Counted from the stretch's first letter, positions 18,483 to 28,424 are shown. The stretch: DNA of 64,000 nucleotides from an uncultured Oceanobacillus sp. (GCA_938004015.1 CALKWU010000228.1:51565-115564); one strand, 5' to 3'. Notes: generated by a model not told the origin, from the letters alone. Numbers and translations are program-made.

Positions 18483-19406
18483 TCAAGAAGTGCGATGTTG
18501 AGTATAAATGTTCGCTTTTGTAATTTGTTTCAATGTTTCATATACTTCTTCCGGAAGCGGTTCATCGTAGTTGGCCTGCGCATTTTCCAACACTTGTTCT
18601 TTACTGCTTGCTCCAAATGTCACTGTCGTTACAGCGGGGTGTCGCAAAACAAATTTGATGGCGAGTTCATTCATCGGCATATTCCCGGAAATTTCCACGA
18701 TTTTTTCTGCTGTATCCAAGAGTTCCGATTGTCTATAATCGAGAAAGCCATTTTTCGCTTTTCTCATGATATTTTCTTTATAGTATGTGCTGAGCATCCC
18801 TTTTGCCAATGCACCGCGGACAAGTACACTGATATTGTTTTCTTTCAACTTTTTCAATATTTCTTCTTCCGGTCTTCTGTCAAACAAGCTGTATTGCAGC
18901 ATGACGCCATCGATCGCCGATTTTTCAATATACGTATCGATGACATTCGGTCGAATGGATGAGATGCCATAGGCCCTGATGAGGCCGGACTGTTTCAATT
19001 CTTCCATCGCCTCGATCGTTTCATCAAACGGATCGTCAATTGTCCCGCCATGCAACATGAAGAAGTCGATGTAATCGGTGCCGAGTCGTTTCAAACTGCG
19101 CTTTACCGCTTCCAAAATGTATTCCTTGGAAGGATCCCAAAACCAATCCCGCGTTTCTTCGGAAAAATGATTTCCTGCTTTTGTCGTCAAAATGATGTCA
19201 TTCCGTTTATCTTTAATCATCTCCCCGATGATTTCTTCATTCAAACCAAAGTCATATAAGTCGGCCGTATCCAGATGGTTGATGCCGACACTAAGTGCCG
19301 TATCGATGATTTCTTTCGCTTTTCTTTTATCTGTGCCGAGAGACATACAACCAAGGGTCAGTTCTGATATGTAAATGTCCGTTTTACCTAAACGATTCCT
19401 CTTCAT
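18483..19406 (-). CDS. yqkF: Aldo/keto reductase, YqkF-like
   Basis: NADPH-dependent oxidoreductase of 307 residues; substrate unknown. It shows the family patterns LTLGCMSLG, HLDTADLYDFG with the catalytic Asp/Tyr, the lysine in TTKAG and the histidine in FMLHGG. The ATG at 19406 is chosen from GAGGTG at 19413-19418. First gene of the minus-strand block yqkF-yqiK-rnz-aldehyde dehydrogenase, driven by a good promoter at 19436-19465 that overlaps a long dyad. Confidence 0.88.
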   Translation of the reverse strand: MKRNRLGKTDIYISELTLGCMSLGTDKRKAKEIIDTALSVGINHLDTADLYDFGLNEEIIGEMIKDKRNDIILTTKAGNHFSEETRDWFWDPSKEYILEAVKRSLKRLGTDYIDFFMLHGGTIDDPFDETIEAMEELKQSGLIRAYGISSIRPNVIDTYIEKSAIDGVMLQYSLFDRRPEEEILKKLKENNISVLVRGALAKGMLSTYYKENIMRKAKNGFLDYRQSELLDTAEKIVEISGNMPMNELAIKFVLRHPAVTTVTFGASSKEQVLENAQANYDEPLPEEVYETLKQITKANIYTQHRTS

Positions 19407-19421
19407 GGTTATCACCTCATC

Positions 19422-19456
19422 ATAAGGATACTTCTATTATAAAGAAGTTTCCTTAT
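19422..19456. repeat. 14-bp imperfect inverted repeat over the yqkF promoter -10 box
   Basis: Arms ATAAGGATACTTCT (19422-19435) and AGAAGTTTCCTTAT (19443-19456) are reverse complements with one mismatch around the centre ATTATAA, which contains the -10 box. A repressor bound here would block RNA polymerase. No regulator gene is adjacent. Confidence 0.6.
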
Positions 19457-19465
19457 CGTTGCCAA
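19436..19465 (-). promoter_or_regulatory. SigA promoter of the yqkF block
   Basis: On the minus strand: TTGGCA (19460-19465), 18 bases, TATAAT (19436-19441). The -35 matches five of six bases and the -10 is perfect. It lies 30 bases upstream of the yqkF start. Confidence 0.75.
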
Positions 19466-19533
19466 TTCCGTACTGGTTTAAAGGAATCGATTTATGCTAA
19501 ACTGAATCTAAAAGTATGATGGGGGAGCAAGAA

Positions 19534-20079
19534 ATGAAAAAATTTGAGGAAAAAACGTTACACACGGAAGAAATCTTTAAAGGAAAAATCATTGATGTTC
19601 AAGTGGATGATGTATTGTTGCCGAACGGGGAAACATCGAAACGGGAAATCGTGAGGCACCCAGGTGCGGTTGCAGTCATCCCGATAACGGAGGACAACAA
19701 AATAGTCTTCGTCAAACAATACCGGAAACCTTTAGATAAGACATTAGTGGAAATTCCGGCAGGGAAACTCGACAACAATGAACACCCGCTGCAGGCAGCT
19801 GTCCGTGAGTTGGAGGAGGAAACCGGCTATACGGCAAAAGAGTTGTCCTTCGTCACGTCCTTTTACACATCCCCGGGTTTTGCCGATGAACTGATGTACT
19901 TGTACGTAACAGATTCATTGGAAAAACTGGAGGAACCGATTAAGGGGGATGATGACGAGTTTGTCGAGGTCATCGAACTCACCCTTGACGAAGCGAAACA
20001 ATATGTGGAAGAAGAAAAAATCCACGACGCTAAAACAAACTACGCCATTTTATATTTGCATGCACTTTGGAAGGATTGA
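19534..20079 (+). CDS. nudF: ADP-ribose pyrophosphatase, Nudix family
   Basis: Hydrolyses ADP-ribose and similar nucleoside diphosphate sugars. The 181-residue protein has the Nudix box from GKLDNNEHPLQAAVRELEEE into TGY and the upstream pattern VFVKQYRKP. The ATG at 19534 has GGGGGAG six bases upstream; the earlier in-frame ATGs at 19516 and 19519 precede that site. The stop codon overlaps the start of the EndoQ-like gene, pointing to translational coupling. Confidence 0.9.
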   Translation: MKKFEEKTLHTEEIFKGKIIDVQVDDVLLPNGETSKREIVRHPGAVAVIPITEDNKIVFVKQYRKPLDKTLVEIPAGKLDNNEHPLQAAVRELEEETGYTAKELSFVTSFYTSPGFADELMYLYVTDSLEKLEEPIKGDDDEFVEVIELTLDEAKQYVEEEKIHDAKTNYAILYLHALWKD

Positions 20080-21245
20080 TGACACTGAAACGTTTTTTCG
20101 CAGATTTGCACATTCATATCGGCAGGGATCATTATGGAAATCCTGTCAAAATCACCGGTTCGAAAAATCTTACATTGACATCGATTATGCAAGAAGCGAG
20201 CGGCCAGAAAGGTTTGGATTTAATCGGGGTCATCGATTGTCATGCCCCGGCAGTCCAGGAAGAACTGAGGATTCTTCTGGAAAAAGATTTGGCAATTGAA
20301 TTGGAAGATGGCGGCATCCGTTTCGAACATGTCACGTTGATTTTAGGTACAGAAATTGAAGTATATGACGAAAATTGTAAAGGGCCGATCCATGTCCTTT
20401 GCTATTTTCCTTACTTGGAACAGATGGCAATCTTTACGGATTGGCTGAAGCCGCGGATGAAAAATGTAACCCTCAGTTCTCAACGATATTATGGTTCGGC
20501 TGTATTGTTGCAACAACAAGTGAAGCAATTATCCGGTGTCTTCATTCCTGCTCATATCTTCACCCCGTTCAAAAGTTTATACGGAAAAGGGGTGGAAAAA
20601 TCCCTGGAAGAAGTGTTGGATAAAACGTTAATCGATGCAGTCGAGCTTGGTTTGAGTTCGGATACGTATATGGCGAATGGAATTGACGAAATAAGTCCTT
20701 ATACCTTTTTAACCAACTCGGATGCCCATTCTTTGCAGAAAATTGCGAGAGAATACCAAGAAATATCGATGAAGGAGTCGAGTTTCAAAGAATTCGTCCT
20801 GGCGATCCACGAAAAAGATGGCCGGAAAGTGACTCGAAATTTCGGCATGGACCCCCGACTCGGCAAATATTATCATACCGTCTGTAAACAATGTTTAAGT
20901 TCCCGTATTTTGGACGGTCATTGTGCTGATTGCGGTTCGACGAAAAAAATAAATGGTGTGAAAGAACGGATTGAAGCGTTGTCGACGAAACGGGTTCTTC
21001 CGCCGCGTCCACCATATATCCACCAAGTGCCGCTGGAGTATATCCCTTCTTTAGGCAAAAAAACATATGCTAAATTATTGGCTGCATTCGGAACGGAAAT
21101 GAACGTCATCCACAATGCAACTTTCGAAGAGTTGAAAGAAGTCGCACCGGAAAAGCTTGCCAGAGCCATATTGGACAACCGCCATGGAAAGTTAAAAATC
21201 CGCCCCGGTGGTGGAGGAAAATACGGAAAAATTGCGGAAGATTAA
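20079..21245 (+). CDS. yqxK: Endonuclease Q (EndoQ)-like protein, YqxK family
   Basis: PHP-type nuclease family; EndoQ cleaves 5' of deaminated or abasic bases in DNA, known mainly from archaea and some Bacillus. The 388-residue protein begins with the PHP metal motif ADLHIHIG, has further histidines in DCHAP, PAHIF and NSDAHSL, a four-cysteine zinc finger (CKQCLSS then HCADCG), and a C-terminal helix-hairpin-helix domain (YIPSLGKKTYAKLLAAFG) for DNA binding. The start overlaps the nudF stop (ATGA). An older label is UvrD-like or hypothetical; the PHP-zinc-finger-HhH order fits EndoQ. Confidence 0.82.
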   Translation: MTLKRFFADLHIHIGRDHYGNPVKITGSKNLTLTSIMQEASGQKGLDLIGVIDCHAPAVQEELRILLEKDLAIELEDGGIRFEHVTLILGTEIEVYDENCKGPIHVLCYFPYLEQMAIFTDWLKPRMKNVTLSSQRYYGSAVLLQQQVKQLSGVFIPAHIFTPFKSLYGKGVEKSLEEVLDKTLIDAVELGLSSDTYMANGIDEISPYTFLTNSDAHSLQKIAREYQEISMKESSFKEFVLAIHEKDGRKVTRNFGMDPRLGKYYHTVCKQCLSSRILDGHCADCGSTKKINGVKERIEALSTKRVLPPRPPYIHQVPLEYIPSLGKKTYAKLLAAFGTEMNVIHNATFEELKEVAPEKLARAILDNRHGKLKIRPGGGGKYGKIAED

Positions 21246-21348
21246 ATTCCGTAAGCATAGTGGCCTTTTACGGGCGAATCTATTAAATGTTCTATCTTGC
21301 TATTATCCCTCATAGCATGGTTATAAGTTCAAATTGAGGAGGATATGC

Positions 21349-21987
21349 ATGCAAGATTTTTCGTTCCGGCTGCAAAACCATTTGAAAAACCATGCTATCA
21401 TTTACTTGTTCATGTGCATTATACTAGTCACAGGCATCATTTTCGGGGCAATCATCGTCAACAGTATGAATTTCATCCAAAAGCAAGATTTGTTTTTCTA
21501 CTTAGAACGTTTTTTCAACCATACGTTGACCGAGCAAGGAGTAGATCGTTTCGTCGTTTGGAAAGATAGTTTTCTATACCATTTAAAATACTTGGCCATC
21601 GTCTTTCTGTTAGGACTTTCAGTTATCGGGATGCCGATCGTTTGGGTGCTTCTTTTCATCAAGGGATTAGTTGTCGGTTTTTCTGTCGGATTCCTCGTGA
21701 ATCAACTCGGCATGGATGGGTTGATGTTTGCATCCTTCACCATTGCACCGCATAACTTGCTTATCATACCAATTTATTTGGTGGCAGGTACATTGGCGAT
21801 GATTTTTGCCATATTCAATATAAGAAAAGTTTTTTCAAAAAGAAATATCGGATCCCTTGTCCAACCTTTTTTCAATTATGTAGTGGTTTTCTCAATTCTC
21901 ATTGTTTTGTCAATAGGAGCTTCTTTTATTGAAGCTTATATATCCAGCGGAGTTTTGGAGGTTTTGATCAAATCGTTTTACTTATAA
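21349..21987 (+). CDS. spoIIM: Stage II sporulation protein M
   Basis: Integral membrane subunit of the SpoIID-SpoIIM-SpoIIP machine that thins septal peptidoglycan and drives engulfment. It has 212 residues with about five membrane segments and a conserved IAPHN motif. GAGGAGG at 21336-21342 sets the ATG. Upstream, CATAGCAT (21311-21318) is a weak SigE -10 match without a convincing -35 box, so mother-cell control is expected from the family rather than shown here. Confidence 0.93.
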   Translation: MQDFSFRLQNHLKNHAIIYLFMCIILVTGIIFGAIIVNSMNFIQKQDLFFYLERFFNHTLTEQGVDRFVVWKDSFLYHLKYLAIVFLLGLSVIGMPIVWVLLFIKGLVVGFSVGFLVNQLGMDGLMFASFTIAPHNLLIIPIYLVAGTLAMIFAIFNIRKVFSKRNIGSLVQPFFNYVVVFSILIVLSIGASFIEAYISSGVLEVLIKSFYL

Positions 21988-22034
21988 TGAAAACTACTTT
22001 ATAATGATTTTAAATACTGATTAGGAAATACACT

Positions 22035-22063
22035 TTGACACCCTATAAAATGGCGCATATAAT
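22035..22063 (+). promoter_or_regulatory. Perfect-consensus SigA promoter of fur
   Basis: TTGACA (22035-22040), exactly 17 bases, TATAAT (22058-22063). All twelve bases match the consensus. It lies 32 bases before the fur ATG. Such strong promoters are usually checked by a repressor, but no clear Fur or PerR box is seen. Confidence 0.85.
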
Positions 22064-22094
22064 AAAATTGGGATTAAAGGGAGGCGAGTGAAGA

Positions 22095-22550
22095 ATGGAA
22101 CACCGGATTGAACAGATTAAAAAACAACTTCACGCACAGAATTATAAATTGACTCCTCAACGGGAAGCGACCGTGCAAGTGCTTTTGGAAAGAGAAGAAG
22201 ATCATTTGAGTGCGGAAGATGTCTATCTCTTGGTGAAAGAAAAATCGCCTGAAATCGGTTTAGCAACTGTTTACCGGACATTGGAATTGTTATCCGAATT
22301 GAAAATCGTCGATAAAATAAATTTTGGAGATGGGGTTGCCCGTTACGATTTGCGTAAAGAAGGCGCCAAACATTTTCATCACCATCTCGTTTGCATAGAA
22401 TGTGGTTCCGTTCAAGAAATACTGAATGATTTGTTAGAAGATGTCGAAAAAATAGTGGAAAATGATTTTGGTTTCCAGGTGAAAGATCATCGATTGACGT
22501 TTCATGGTATTTGTAAACAATGCCAGGAAGCAGCAGTGAAATCTACATAG
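22095..22550 (+). CDS. fur: Ferric uptake regulator
   Basis: Iron-responsive DNA-binding repressor. It has 151 residues: a winged-helix N-terminus with the recognition segment GLATVYRTLELL, then the dimerisation domain with the HFHHH metal cluster (about 93-97) and two CxxC pairs, Cys100/Cys103 and CKQC near the C-terminus. The HHH cluster and intact CxxC pairs fit Fur; Zur or PerR cannot be excluded by eye alone, but the position between spoIIM and xerD is that of fur in B. subtilis. Confidence 0.88.
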   Translation: MEHRIEQIKKQLHAQNYKLTPQREATVQVLLEREEDHLSAEDVYLLVKEKSPEIGLATVYRTLELLSELKIVDKINFGDGVARYDLRKEGAKHFHHHLVCIECGSVQEILNDLLEDVEKIVENDFGFQVKDHRLTFHGICKQCQEAAVKST

Positions 22551-22565
22551 TAGCAGTCGAACTAG

Positions 22566-22594
22566 GCCTTTTCCAAAGTGGATCAGGCTTTTTT
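22566..22594 (+). terminator. Terminator after fur
   Basis: Stem GCCT-TT-TCC / GGA-TC-AGGC with a small internal loop, followed by six Ts. Between here and xerD (22825) I see no gene; B. subtilis has the small gene yqzK at this place, and no equivalent frame is found. Confidence 0.75.
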
Positions 22595-22824
22595 GTTTTC
22601 CTCATTGCTTCATTCGAACCTAAGGGAATTTAAAGCGGTTTTCTATTGAATAGCAATGTCATAGACTCTTCTTTGCGTTCGAAAAGTTCCACTTCAAGAA
22701 GAGACGTTTCATTGATTTGTCACCCTCACAGCAATTTACAAACTTTCCAAAAAAATGTAAAGTAGAATTAGAGTGATGGATGCGTTCATGCGGATTTTTT
22801 GACTTTTAAGAAGGAGTTGGAAAT

Positions 22825-23715
22825 ATGCTGCAACATGCACTGGAAGACTATTTGCATTTTTTGCAAATAGAGAGAGGGCTTGCGGAAAACACGTTAATTT
22901 CTTATCGTCGGGATTTGACCAACTATATGGAATATATAAAAAAAGAAATGCAGATGAACGATTGGAATGATGTCAAAAGAAAGGATATTCTCCAATTCCT
23001 CTATCATTTGAAAGATAGCGGGAAGTCGACAGCGACTATTTCCCGACATATTTCATCAATCCGTTCCTTTCATCAATTTTTAGTGAGGGAAAGGATTGTG
23101 CAAGACGATGCCAGCCTGCATATTGAAAAACCGAAAAGGGAACGTTCGCTCCCGGATGTGCTTTCCCAAGAAGAAGTGAATCGGCTGTTGGAAGTGAAAG
23201 GGAAAAAGCCATTGGATTTGCGGACGAAAGCGATGTTGGAACTCCTCTATGCGACAGGACTGAGGGTGACGGAATTGATTTCCTTGAACATGTCGGATTT
23301 GCATTTATCGATGGGTTTTGTCCAATGTATCGGGAAAGGGTCAAAAGAAAGGATCGTGCCTTTAGGAAATGCTGCGAAGCAGGCATTGGAAAATTATTTG
23401 GAAAACGGAAGACCGGCACTCGTCAAAAGACAAGGGACGAAAACATTATTCGTGAATCAGCACGGCCGACCTTTAACCCGGCAAGGATTTTGGAAAATCA
23501 TCAAGAAAAAAGCGTTGGAGTCAGGGATAAAGAAAAACATCACTCCTCATACGTTGCGCCACTCCTTTGCAACCCATCTGTTGGAAAATGGAGCTGATTT
23601 AAGAATCGTCCAAGAGATGCTCGGGCATGAAGATATATCGACGACCCAAATATACACCCATGTGACAAAATCCCGTCTGAAAGATATGTATAAAGCATAT
23701 CATCCAAGAGCATAA
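22825..23715 (+). CDS. xerD: Site-specific tyrosine recombinase XerD
   Basis: Resolves chromosome dimers at dif with a partner recombinase. The 296 residues include the N-terminal core-binding domain and all catalytic residues: Arg147 (TGLRVTE), Lys171, His242-x-x-Arg245 (HTLRHSF), His268 (LGHED) and the nucleophile Tyr277 (TQIYTHV). AAGGAG at 22811-22816 precedes the ATG. It is a housekeeping recombinase, not a phage integrase: no attachment site or phage gene is nearby. The deoB ribosome-binding site follows within 10 bases. Confidence 0.93.
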   Translation: MLQHALEDYLHFLQIERGLAENTLISYRRDLTNYMEYIKKEMQMNDWNDVKRKDILQFLYHLKDSGKSTATISRHISSIRSFHQFLVRERIVQDDASLHIEKPKRERSLPDVLSQEEVNRLLEVKGKKPLDLRTKAMLELLYATGLRVTELISLNMSDLHLSMGFVQCIGKGSKERIVPLGNAAKQALENYLENGRPALVKRQGTKTLFVNQHGRPLTRQGFWKIIKKKALESGIKKNITPHTLRHSFATHLLENGADLRIVQEMLGHEDISTTQIYTHVTKSRLKDMYKAYHPRA

Positions 23716-23738
23716 GTAGAGTAAAGGAGGTAATGCTT

Positions 23739-24923
23739 ATGGCATTGTTTAAACGGATATTTTTGATCGTTTTAGATTCGGTAGGGATTGGTGAAGCTCC
23801 TGATGCGGAAAAATATGACGACGTCGGAGCTGATACGTTAGGGAATATCGCAAACCATATGGGCGGCTTGAACATGCCCAACATGGGGAAACTCGGCCTT
23901 TCCAATATCAGAAAAATAACTGGAATTGAAACAGCTTCCAAGCCAAAAGCACATTATACGAAAATGCAAGAGGCATCCGTCGGCAAAGATACGATGACAG
24001 GACATTGGGAATTGATGGGATTACATATTGATAAACCGTTCCAGACGTTCCCGGACGGATTTCCTGATGCTTTGATTTCCGAGTTGGAAAAACGAACCGG
24101 CAGGAAAGTCATCGGCAATAAACCTGCTTCTGGTACAGTCATCATCGAAGAACTCGGAAAAGAGCATATGGAAACAGGTGCGTTGATTGTTTATACTTCT
24201 GCGGATTCGGTTTTACAAATCGCAAGCCACGAGGATATCATTCCTATTGACGAACAATATCGAATTTGTGAAATTGCCAGGGAATTGACGATGAAAGAAG
24301 AATTCATGGTCGGTCGTGTCATTGCTCGTCCATTCATCGGAACGCCGAGAAATTTCACAAGGACCGCCAATCGTCATGATTATGCGTTGAAACCGTTTGG
24401 CAGAACGGTCATGAATGAATTGAAAGATCATGACTTGGACGTCATTGCTTTAGGAAAAATATCCGATATTTATGACGGTGAAGGGATCACGGAATCGATT
24501 CGGACCGTCGATAATGATGATGGAATGACAAAAATCGTCGAATCGATGGATAAAGATTTCACAGGTCTTTGCTTTTTGAATCTCGTTGATTTTGATGCGA
24601 AATACGGTCATCGTAGAGACCCGGTCGGATACGCCGAAGCATTGGAAGCATTCGACGCCCGCTTACCGGAAGTGCTCCAACGTTTGAATAAAGATGATTT
24701 GCTCATCATTACAGCGGATCATGGCAATGACCCGACTCATCACGGGACAGACCATACGAGGGAATATGTGCCGCTTCTTGTCCACCATACAGGAATTGTG
24801 GAAGGGAAAGAACTGCCCCTACGGAAAACCTTTGCTGATGTGGGAGCGACAATTGCCGACAATTTCTCGGTTCCTTTACCACAATTTGGTGAAAGTTTCT
24901 TAGAAAACATAAAAGGGAGGTGA
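23739..24923 (+). CDS. deoB: Phosphopentomutase
   Basis: Interconverts (deoxy)ribose 1-phosphate and 5-phosphate in nucleoside salvage. The 394 residues equal the B. subtilis protein in length. It has alkaline-phosphatase-superfamily metal motifs: [11 protein letters not shown], the phospho-threonine segment [10 protein letters not shown], and [26 protein letters not shown] at 23723-23730 fits the ATG at 23739, not the one at 23733. First of the deoB-pupG-pdp trio. Confidence 0.95.
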   Translation: MALFKRIFLIVLDSVGIGEAPDAEKYDDVGADTLGNIANHMGGLNMPNMGKLGLSNIRKITGIETASKPKAHYTKMQEASVGKDTMTGHWELMGLHIDKPFQTFPDGFPDALISELEKRTGRKVIGNKPASGTVIIEELGKEHMETGALIVYTSADSVLQIASHEDIIPIDEQYRICEIARELTMKEEFMVGRVIARPFIGTPRNFTRTANRHDYALKPFGRTVMNELKDHDLDVIALGKISDIYDGEGITESIRTVDNDDGMTKIVESMDKDFTGLCFLNLVDFDAKYGHRRDPVGYAEALEAFDARLPEVLQRLNKDDLLIITADHGNDPTHHGTDHTREYVPLLVHHTGIVEGKELPLRKTFADVGATIADNFSVPLPQFGESFLENIKGR

Positions 24924-24927
24924 CTGG

Positions 24928-25761
24928 ATGAATCAGGCGGCGATTAAAGAAGCGAGTGATTACATTAAAAGTAAAACCGAACACCAGCCGACCATCGGAC
25001 TGATTTTAGGTTCGGGTTTAGGTGTCCTTGCCGATGAAATAGAGGATCCGTCGCTCATACCGTATGAAGACATTCCTCATTTTCCTGTTTCAACGGTTGC
25101 CGGTCATGCTGGCCAATTAGTCATTGGAAAACTGGAAGCAAAAACCGTCATTGCAATGCAAGGCCGGTTCCATTATTACGAAGGTTATACGATGGAAGAA
25201 GTGACACTTCCGGTCCGGGTGATGAAAGAACTCGGGGTCACGACTTTATTCGTGACGAATGCAGCAGGTGGAATCAACAAAAATTTTCAACCTGGTGATT
25301 TGATGATCATTACCGACCATATCAATAATATGGGGACGAATCCATTGATCGGAAAAAACGATCCATCGTTAGGTGACCGTTTTCCGGACATGTCGCAAGC
25401 CTATGATAGAAAGCTCATCGCGTTGGCGGAAAATTGTGCTGCCGAATTGGGGTTAGAGGTGCAAAAAGGAGTCTACGTCGGAAACACTGGCCCTTCCTAT
25501 GAAACACCGGCGGAAGTGAACATGTTGCGTCACCTCGGGGGAGATGCCGTCGGAATGTCGACGGTTCCGGAAGTGATTGTGGCAAACCATGCTGCGATGG
25601 ACGTATTAGGAATTTCTTGCATCTCGAATATGGCTGCCGGTATTTTGGAACAACCGCTTTCCCATGAAGAAGTGATCGAAACAACCGAGAAGGTGCGGGC
25701 GGATTTTTTACAGTTTGTCAGGAAGATCATTTCCAGCTTGAACGATGAAAATAAAGGATGA
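24928..25761 (+). CDS. pupG: Purine-nucleoside phosphorylase (guanosine/inosine type)
   Basis: Phosphorolysis of purine nucleosides to base and ribose 1-phosphate, which DeoB then isomerises. It is a trimeric PNP of 277 residues with the phosphate loop [21 protein letters not shown] and the purine-site pattern [10 protein letters not shown] with Asn in NMAAGI. Its ribosome-binding site GGGAGG lies in the last codons of deoB, so the genes are coupled. Confidence 0.94.
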   Translation: MNQAAIKEASDYIKSKTEHQPTIGLILGSGLGVLADEIEDPSLIPYEDIPHFPVSTVAGHAGQLVIGKLEAKTVIAMQGRFHYYEGYTMEEVTLPVRVMKELGVTTLFVTNAAGGINKNFQPGDLMIITDHINNMGTNPLIGKNDPSLGDRFPDMSQAYDRKLIALAENCAAELGLEVQKGVYVGNTGPSYETPAEVNMLRHLGGDAVGMSTVPEVIVANHAAMDVLGISCISNMAAGILEQPLSHEEVIETTEKVRADFLQFVRKIISSLNDENKG

Positions 25762-25766
25762 TGGTC

Positions 25767-27071
25767 ATGAACATGTATCGTCTCATTGAAAAGAAACGGG
25801 ATGGACATAAATTGACGAAAGAGGAAATCGATTATGTCATCAACGGCTATACGCGAAATCATATTCCGGATTACCAAGTAAGTGCACTTTTAATGGCTAT
25901 ATATTTCCAAGGAATGGATGATGAGGAGCTGTCTCATTTGACCATGGCGATGGTCCATTCTGGGGAAACGATCGATTTGAGCAGTATTGAAGGTGTAAAA
26001 GTCGATAAACACTCCACAGGCGGTGTTGGAGATACCACGACTTTAATCTTGACGCCTTTAGTCGCTTCAGCAGGTGTGCCTGTGGCAAAAATGAGTGGGA
26101 GAGGCTTGGGACACACGGGCGGAACCCTTGATAAATTGGAGAGTGTTCCAGGTTTCCGAGTTGAAATTTCGACCGATGAATTTGTCGAACTCGTCAACAA
26201 AAACAAAATTGCCGTCGTCGGACAAACGGGAAACTTGACCCCGGCTGATAAAAAGTTGTACAGTCTACGGGATGTGACAGCGACAGTCAATGCGATTCCG
26301 CTCATCGCGAGCTCCATCATGAGTAAAAAAATCGCTGCAGGAACAGATGCGATCGTATTGGATGTAAAAACCGGTGCAGGAGCTTTCATGAAGGATCAGG
26401 ATGATGCAAAAAAGTTAGCCGAAGCGATGGTGCGGATTGGAAATAAATTAAATCGGAAAACGATGGCGGTCATTTCCGACATGAGCCAACCTCTAGGTTT
26501 TGCCGTCGGAAATGCATTGGAAGTCCAGGAAGCGATCGATACGTTGAAAGGGGAAGGCCCAAAAGATTTGACGGAACTTTGCCTCGTGTTAGGCAGTCAA
26601 ATGGTCCTACTCGGCGAAAGAGCCGCTACAATTGAAGAAGCAAGGAAATTGCTTGAGACCAACATACAAAACGGAAAAGCATTGGAATGCTTTAAAATAT
26701 TCCTTGAATCTCAGGGAGGGGATTCCCAAGTCATTGCAAATCCGGAACTTCTTCCACAGGCAACCTATCAAATCGAATTGCCTGCTCGGTCTTCCGGTTA
26801 TGTGGAAAATATCGTTGCCCATGAAATCGGCACTGCCGCCATGATGCTCGGAGCGGGAAGAGAAACGAAGGACTCGATCATCGATTTATCCGTCGGAATC
26901 GTTTTACATAAAAAGGTCGGTGACTTTGTCAATAAAGGCGAACCGCTTCTGACGATCCACAGCAATGATGAAGATATCAATCATGTGAAAGAAAAATTGT
27001 ATTCGAATATTACAATCAGTGGTGAAAAAGTGACGCCTCCTCCATTGATTTATGAAACAATCGATCATTAA
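25767..27071 (+). CDS. pdp: Pyrimidine-nucleoside phosphorylase
   Basis: Phosphorolysis of uridine, thymidine and deoxyuridine. It has 434 residues, the same as B. subtilis Pdp. Phosphate-binding pattern [13 protein letters not shown], substrate segment [18 protein letters not shown], and a C-terminal alpha/beta domain. The ATG at 25767 (MNMYRL) has AAGGA eight bases before it and aligns with the known N-terminus. The start lies six bases past the pupG stop. A strong terminator ends the operon. Confidence 0.94.
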   Translation: MNMYRLIEKKRDGHKLTKEEIDYVINGYTRNHIPDYQVSALLMAIYFQGMDDEELSHLTMAMVHSGETIDLSSIEGVKVDKHSTGGVGDTTTLILTPLVASAGVPVAKMSGRGLGHTGGTLDKLESVPGFRVEISTDEFVELVNKNKIAVVGQTGNLTPADKKLYSLRDVTATVNAIPLIASSIMSKKIAAGTDAIVLDVKTGAGAFMKDQDDAKKLAEAMVRIGNKLNRKTMAVISDMSQPLGFAVGNALEVQEAIDTLKGEGPKDLTELCLVLGSQMVLLGERAATIEEARKLLETNIQNGKALECFKIFLESQGGDSQVIANPELLPQATYQIELPARSSGYVENIVAHEIGTAAMMLGAGRETKDSIIDLSVGIVLHKKVGDFVNKGEPLLTIHSNDEDINHVKEKLYSNITISGEKVTPPPLIYETIDH

Positions 27072-27078
27072 CCATTAT

Positions 27079-27114
27079 CCCTTATCCGGCTTCGTACCGG
27101 ATGAGGGTTTTTTT
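27079..27114 (+). terminator. Terminator of the deoB-pupG-pdp operon
   Basis: 11-bp stem CCCTTATCCGG/CCGGATGAGGG with one G-T pair, 7-base loop, then seven Ts. Confidence 0.92.
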
Positions 27115-27183
27115 AATAAATTTTTGCCGCTTCAATCTCTGTTCTTTCTTCCAAAAATCTCTTGATAAAGGAATGATCCTCTC

Positions 27184-27212
27184 GTATAAAAATAAACGTT
27201 TTGGGCATCCTA
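27184..27212 (+). promoter_or_regulatory. Candidate forespore (SigF) promoter of dacF
   Basis: GTATA at 27184-27188 fits the SigF -35 (GYWTA); 14 bases on, GGGCATCCTA at 27203-27212 partly fits the -10 (GGNRANANTW, two mismatches). dacF is a known SigF target in B. subtilis. The match is weak. Confidence 0.35.
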
Positions 27213-27242
27213 TTCCTATACTATATTTTTGGAGGTAAATCT

Positions 27243-28424
27243 ATGAATAAACGTAGTATGATACTGACCTTGATTTGTTTTTTCCTGTTTAGTAGTTTTT
27301 ATTCTCCGCTATCTACCCAAGCGGCTTCTGAGGAAAAACAAACTCCAAATCTTGCGAAAGACGCAAATTCTGCCATTTTAATGGAACAGGATACCGGAAC
27401 GATTTTATTCGAAAAAGATCCCCATGAAAAGTTGCCACCGGCAAGTATGACGAAAGTGATGACCCTTTTATTGATCATGGAAGCAATCGATCAAGGCCAA
27501 TTGACGTTGGATGAACAAGTGCGCATCAGCGAAAATGCTTCTTCCATGGGTGGTTCACAAGTGTTTCTCGAAGCCGGTGAAGAAATGTCAGTGGAAGATT
27601 TATTAAAAAGTATTGCCATCGCTTCGGCAAATGATGCAAGCGTTGCCCTTGCCGAACGGATCTCCGGCAGTGAAGAGGCTTTTGTGGAAGCGATGAATGA
27701 TAAAGTGAAAGAACTGGGGTTGAAAAACACTCAATTCAAAAACACGACTGGTCTGCCGGCAGAGGATCACTACAGTACGGCATACGATATGGCTGTCATC
27801 TCTCGTGAACTTTTAAAATATGAAGATATCACAGCATACACATCGATTTATGAAGATTATTTGCGGGAAGGGACGGATAAAGAATTTTGGCTCGTTAATA
27901 CAAACAAACTCGTCCGCTTCTATCCGGGTGTAGATGGCTTGAAAACCGGATATACGAGTGAAGCGAAGTACTGTTTAGCTGCTACAATGAAAAAAGAAGA
28001 TATGCGTGTGGTAGCCGTCGTATTTGGCTATGACAGTTCGAAAACAAGAAACGCAGAAGTTTCTTCCATGCTGGACTATGCGTTCAATCATTATGAAGCA
28101 ACCAACCTCCATGAGCAAGGGGAAGTGATTACCGAACTTTCGCTGCTAAAAGGAGAAGAGCGCAAAACGAACATCGTCACGAAGGAAAAAGTGAGCACAA
28201 TTCATCCGAAAGGCGAAGATATGGACAATTTGCATACGGAATATGAATTGTTTGATGATTTGTCTTTGCCGATCAAAGCAGGCGATCAAGTCGGTACACT
28301 TTATGTGAAAAATGACAACGAAATACTGATGGAATCCCCGTTGACAGTTGAACAGTCGATTGAAAAAGCATCCTTATTCACACTATTTAAACGTGCATTA
28401 CAAAAAGTGACGGTTTTTGAATGA
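27243..28424 (+). CDS. dacF: D-alanyl-D-alanine carboxypeptidase, sporulation DacF
   Basis: Penicillin-binding protein that trims pentapeptide side chains in spore peptidoglycan, secreted from the forespore. The 393 residues begin with a signal peptide (hydrophobic to about 22, TQAA cleavage region). The catalytic triad motifs are Ser68-x-x-Lys71 (ASMTK), Ser128-Ala-Asn130 and Lys234-Thr-Gly. The C-terminal beta domain ends in an amphipathic helix that would hold the membrane surface. GGAGG at 27231-27235 sets the start. It stands directly before spoIIAA, as in B. subtilis. Confidence 0.94.
   Translation: MNKRSMILTLICFFLFSSFYSPLSTQAASEEKQTPNLAKDANSAILMEQDTGTILFEKDPHEKLPPASMTKVMTLLLIMEAIDQGQLTLDEQVRISENASSMGGSQVFLEAGEEMSVEDLLKSIAIASANDASVALAERISGSEEAFVEAMNDKVKELGLKNTQFKNTTGLPAEDHYSTAYDMAVISRELLKYEDITAYTSIYEDYLREGTDKEFWLVNTNKLVRFYPGVDGLKTGYTSEAKYCLAATMKKEDMRVVAVVFGYDSSKTRNAEVSSMLDYAFNHYEATNLHEQGEVITELSLLKGEERKTNIVTKEKVSTIHPKGEDMDNLHTEYELFDDLSLPIKAGDQVGTLYVKNDNEILMESPLTVEQSIEKASLFTLFKRALQKVTVFE

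Noticed and set aside
22598..22824. Search for a yqzK counterpart between fur and xerD
   Set aside because: Only very short frames on both strands (for example 17 codons on the minus strand); none resembles YqzK.
22825..23715. Tyrosine recombinase as sign of an integrated element
   Set aside because: It is the housekeeping XerD in its usual place; no phage genes, direct repeats or tRNA target nearby.
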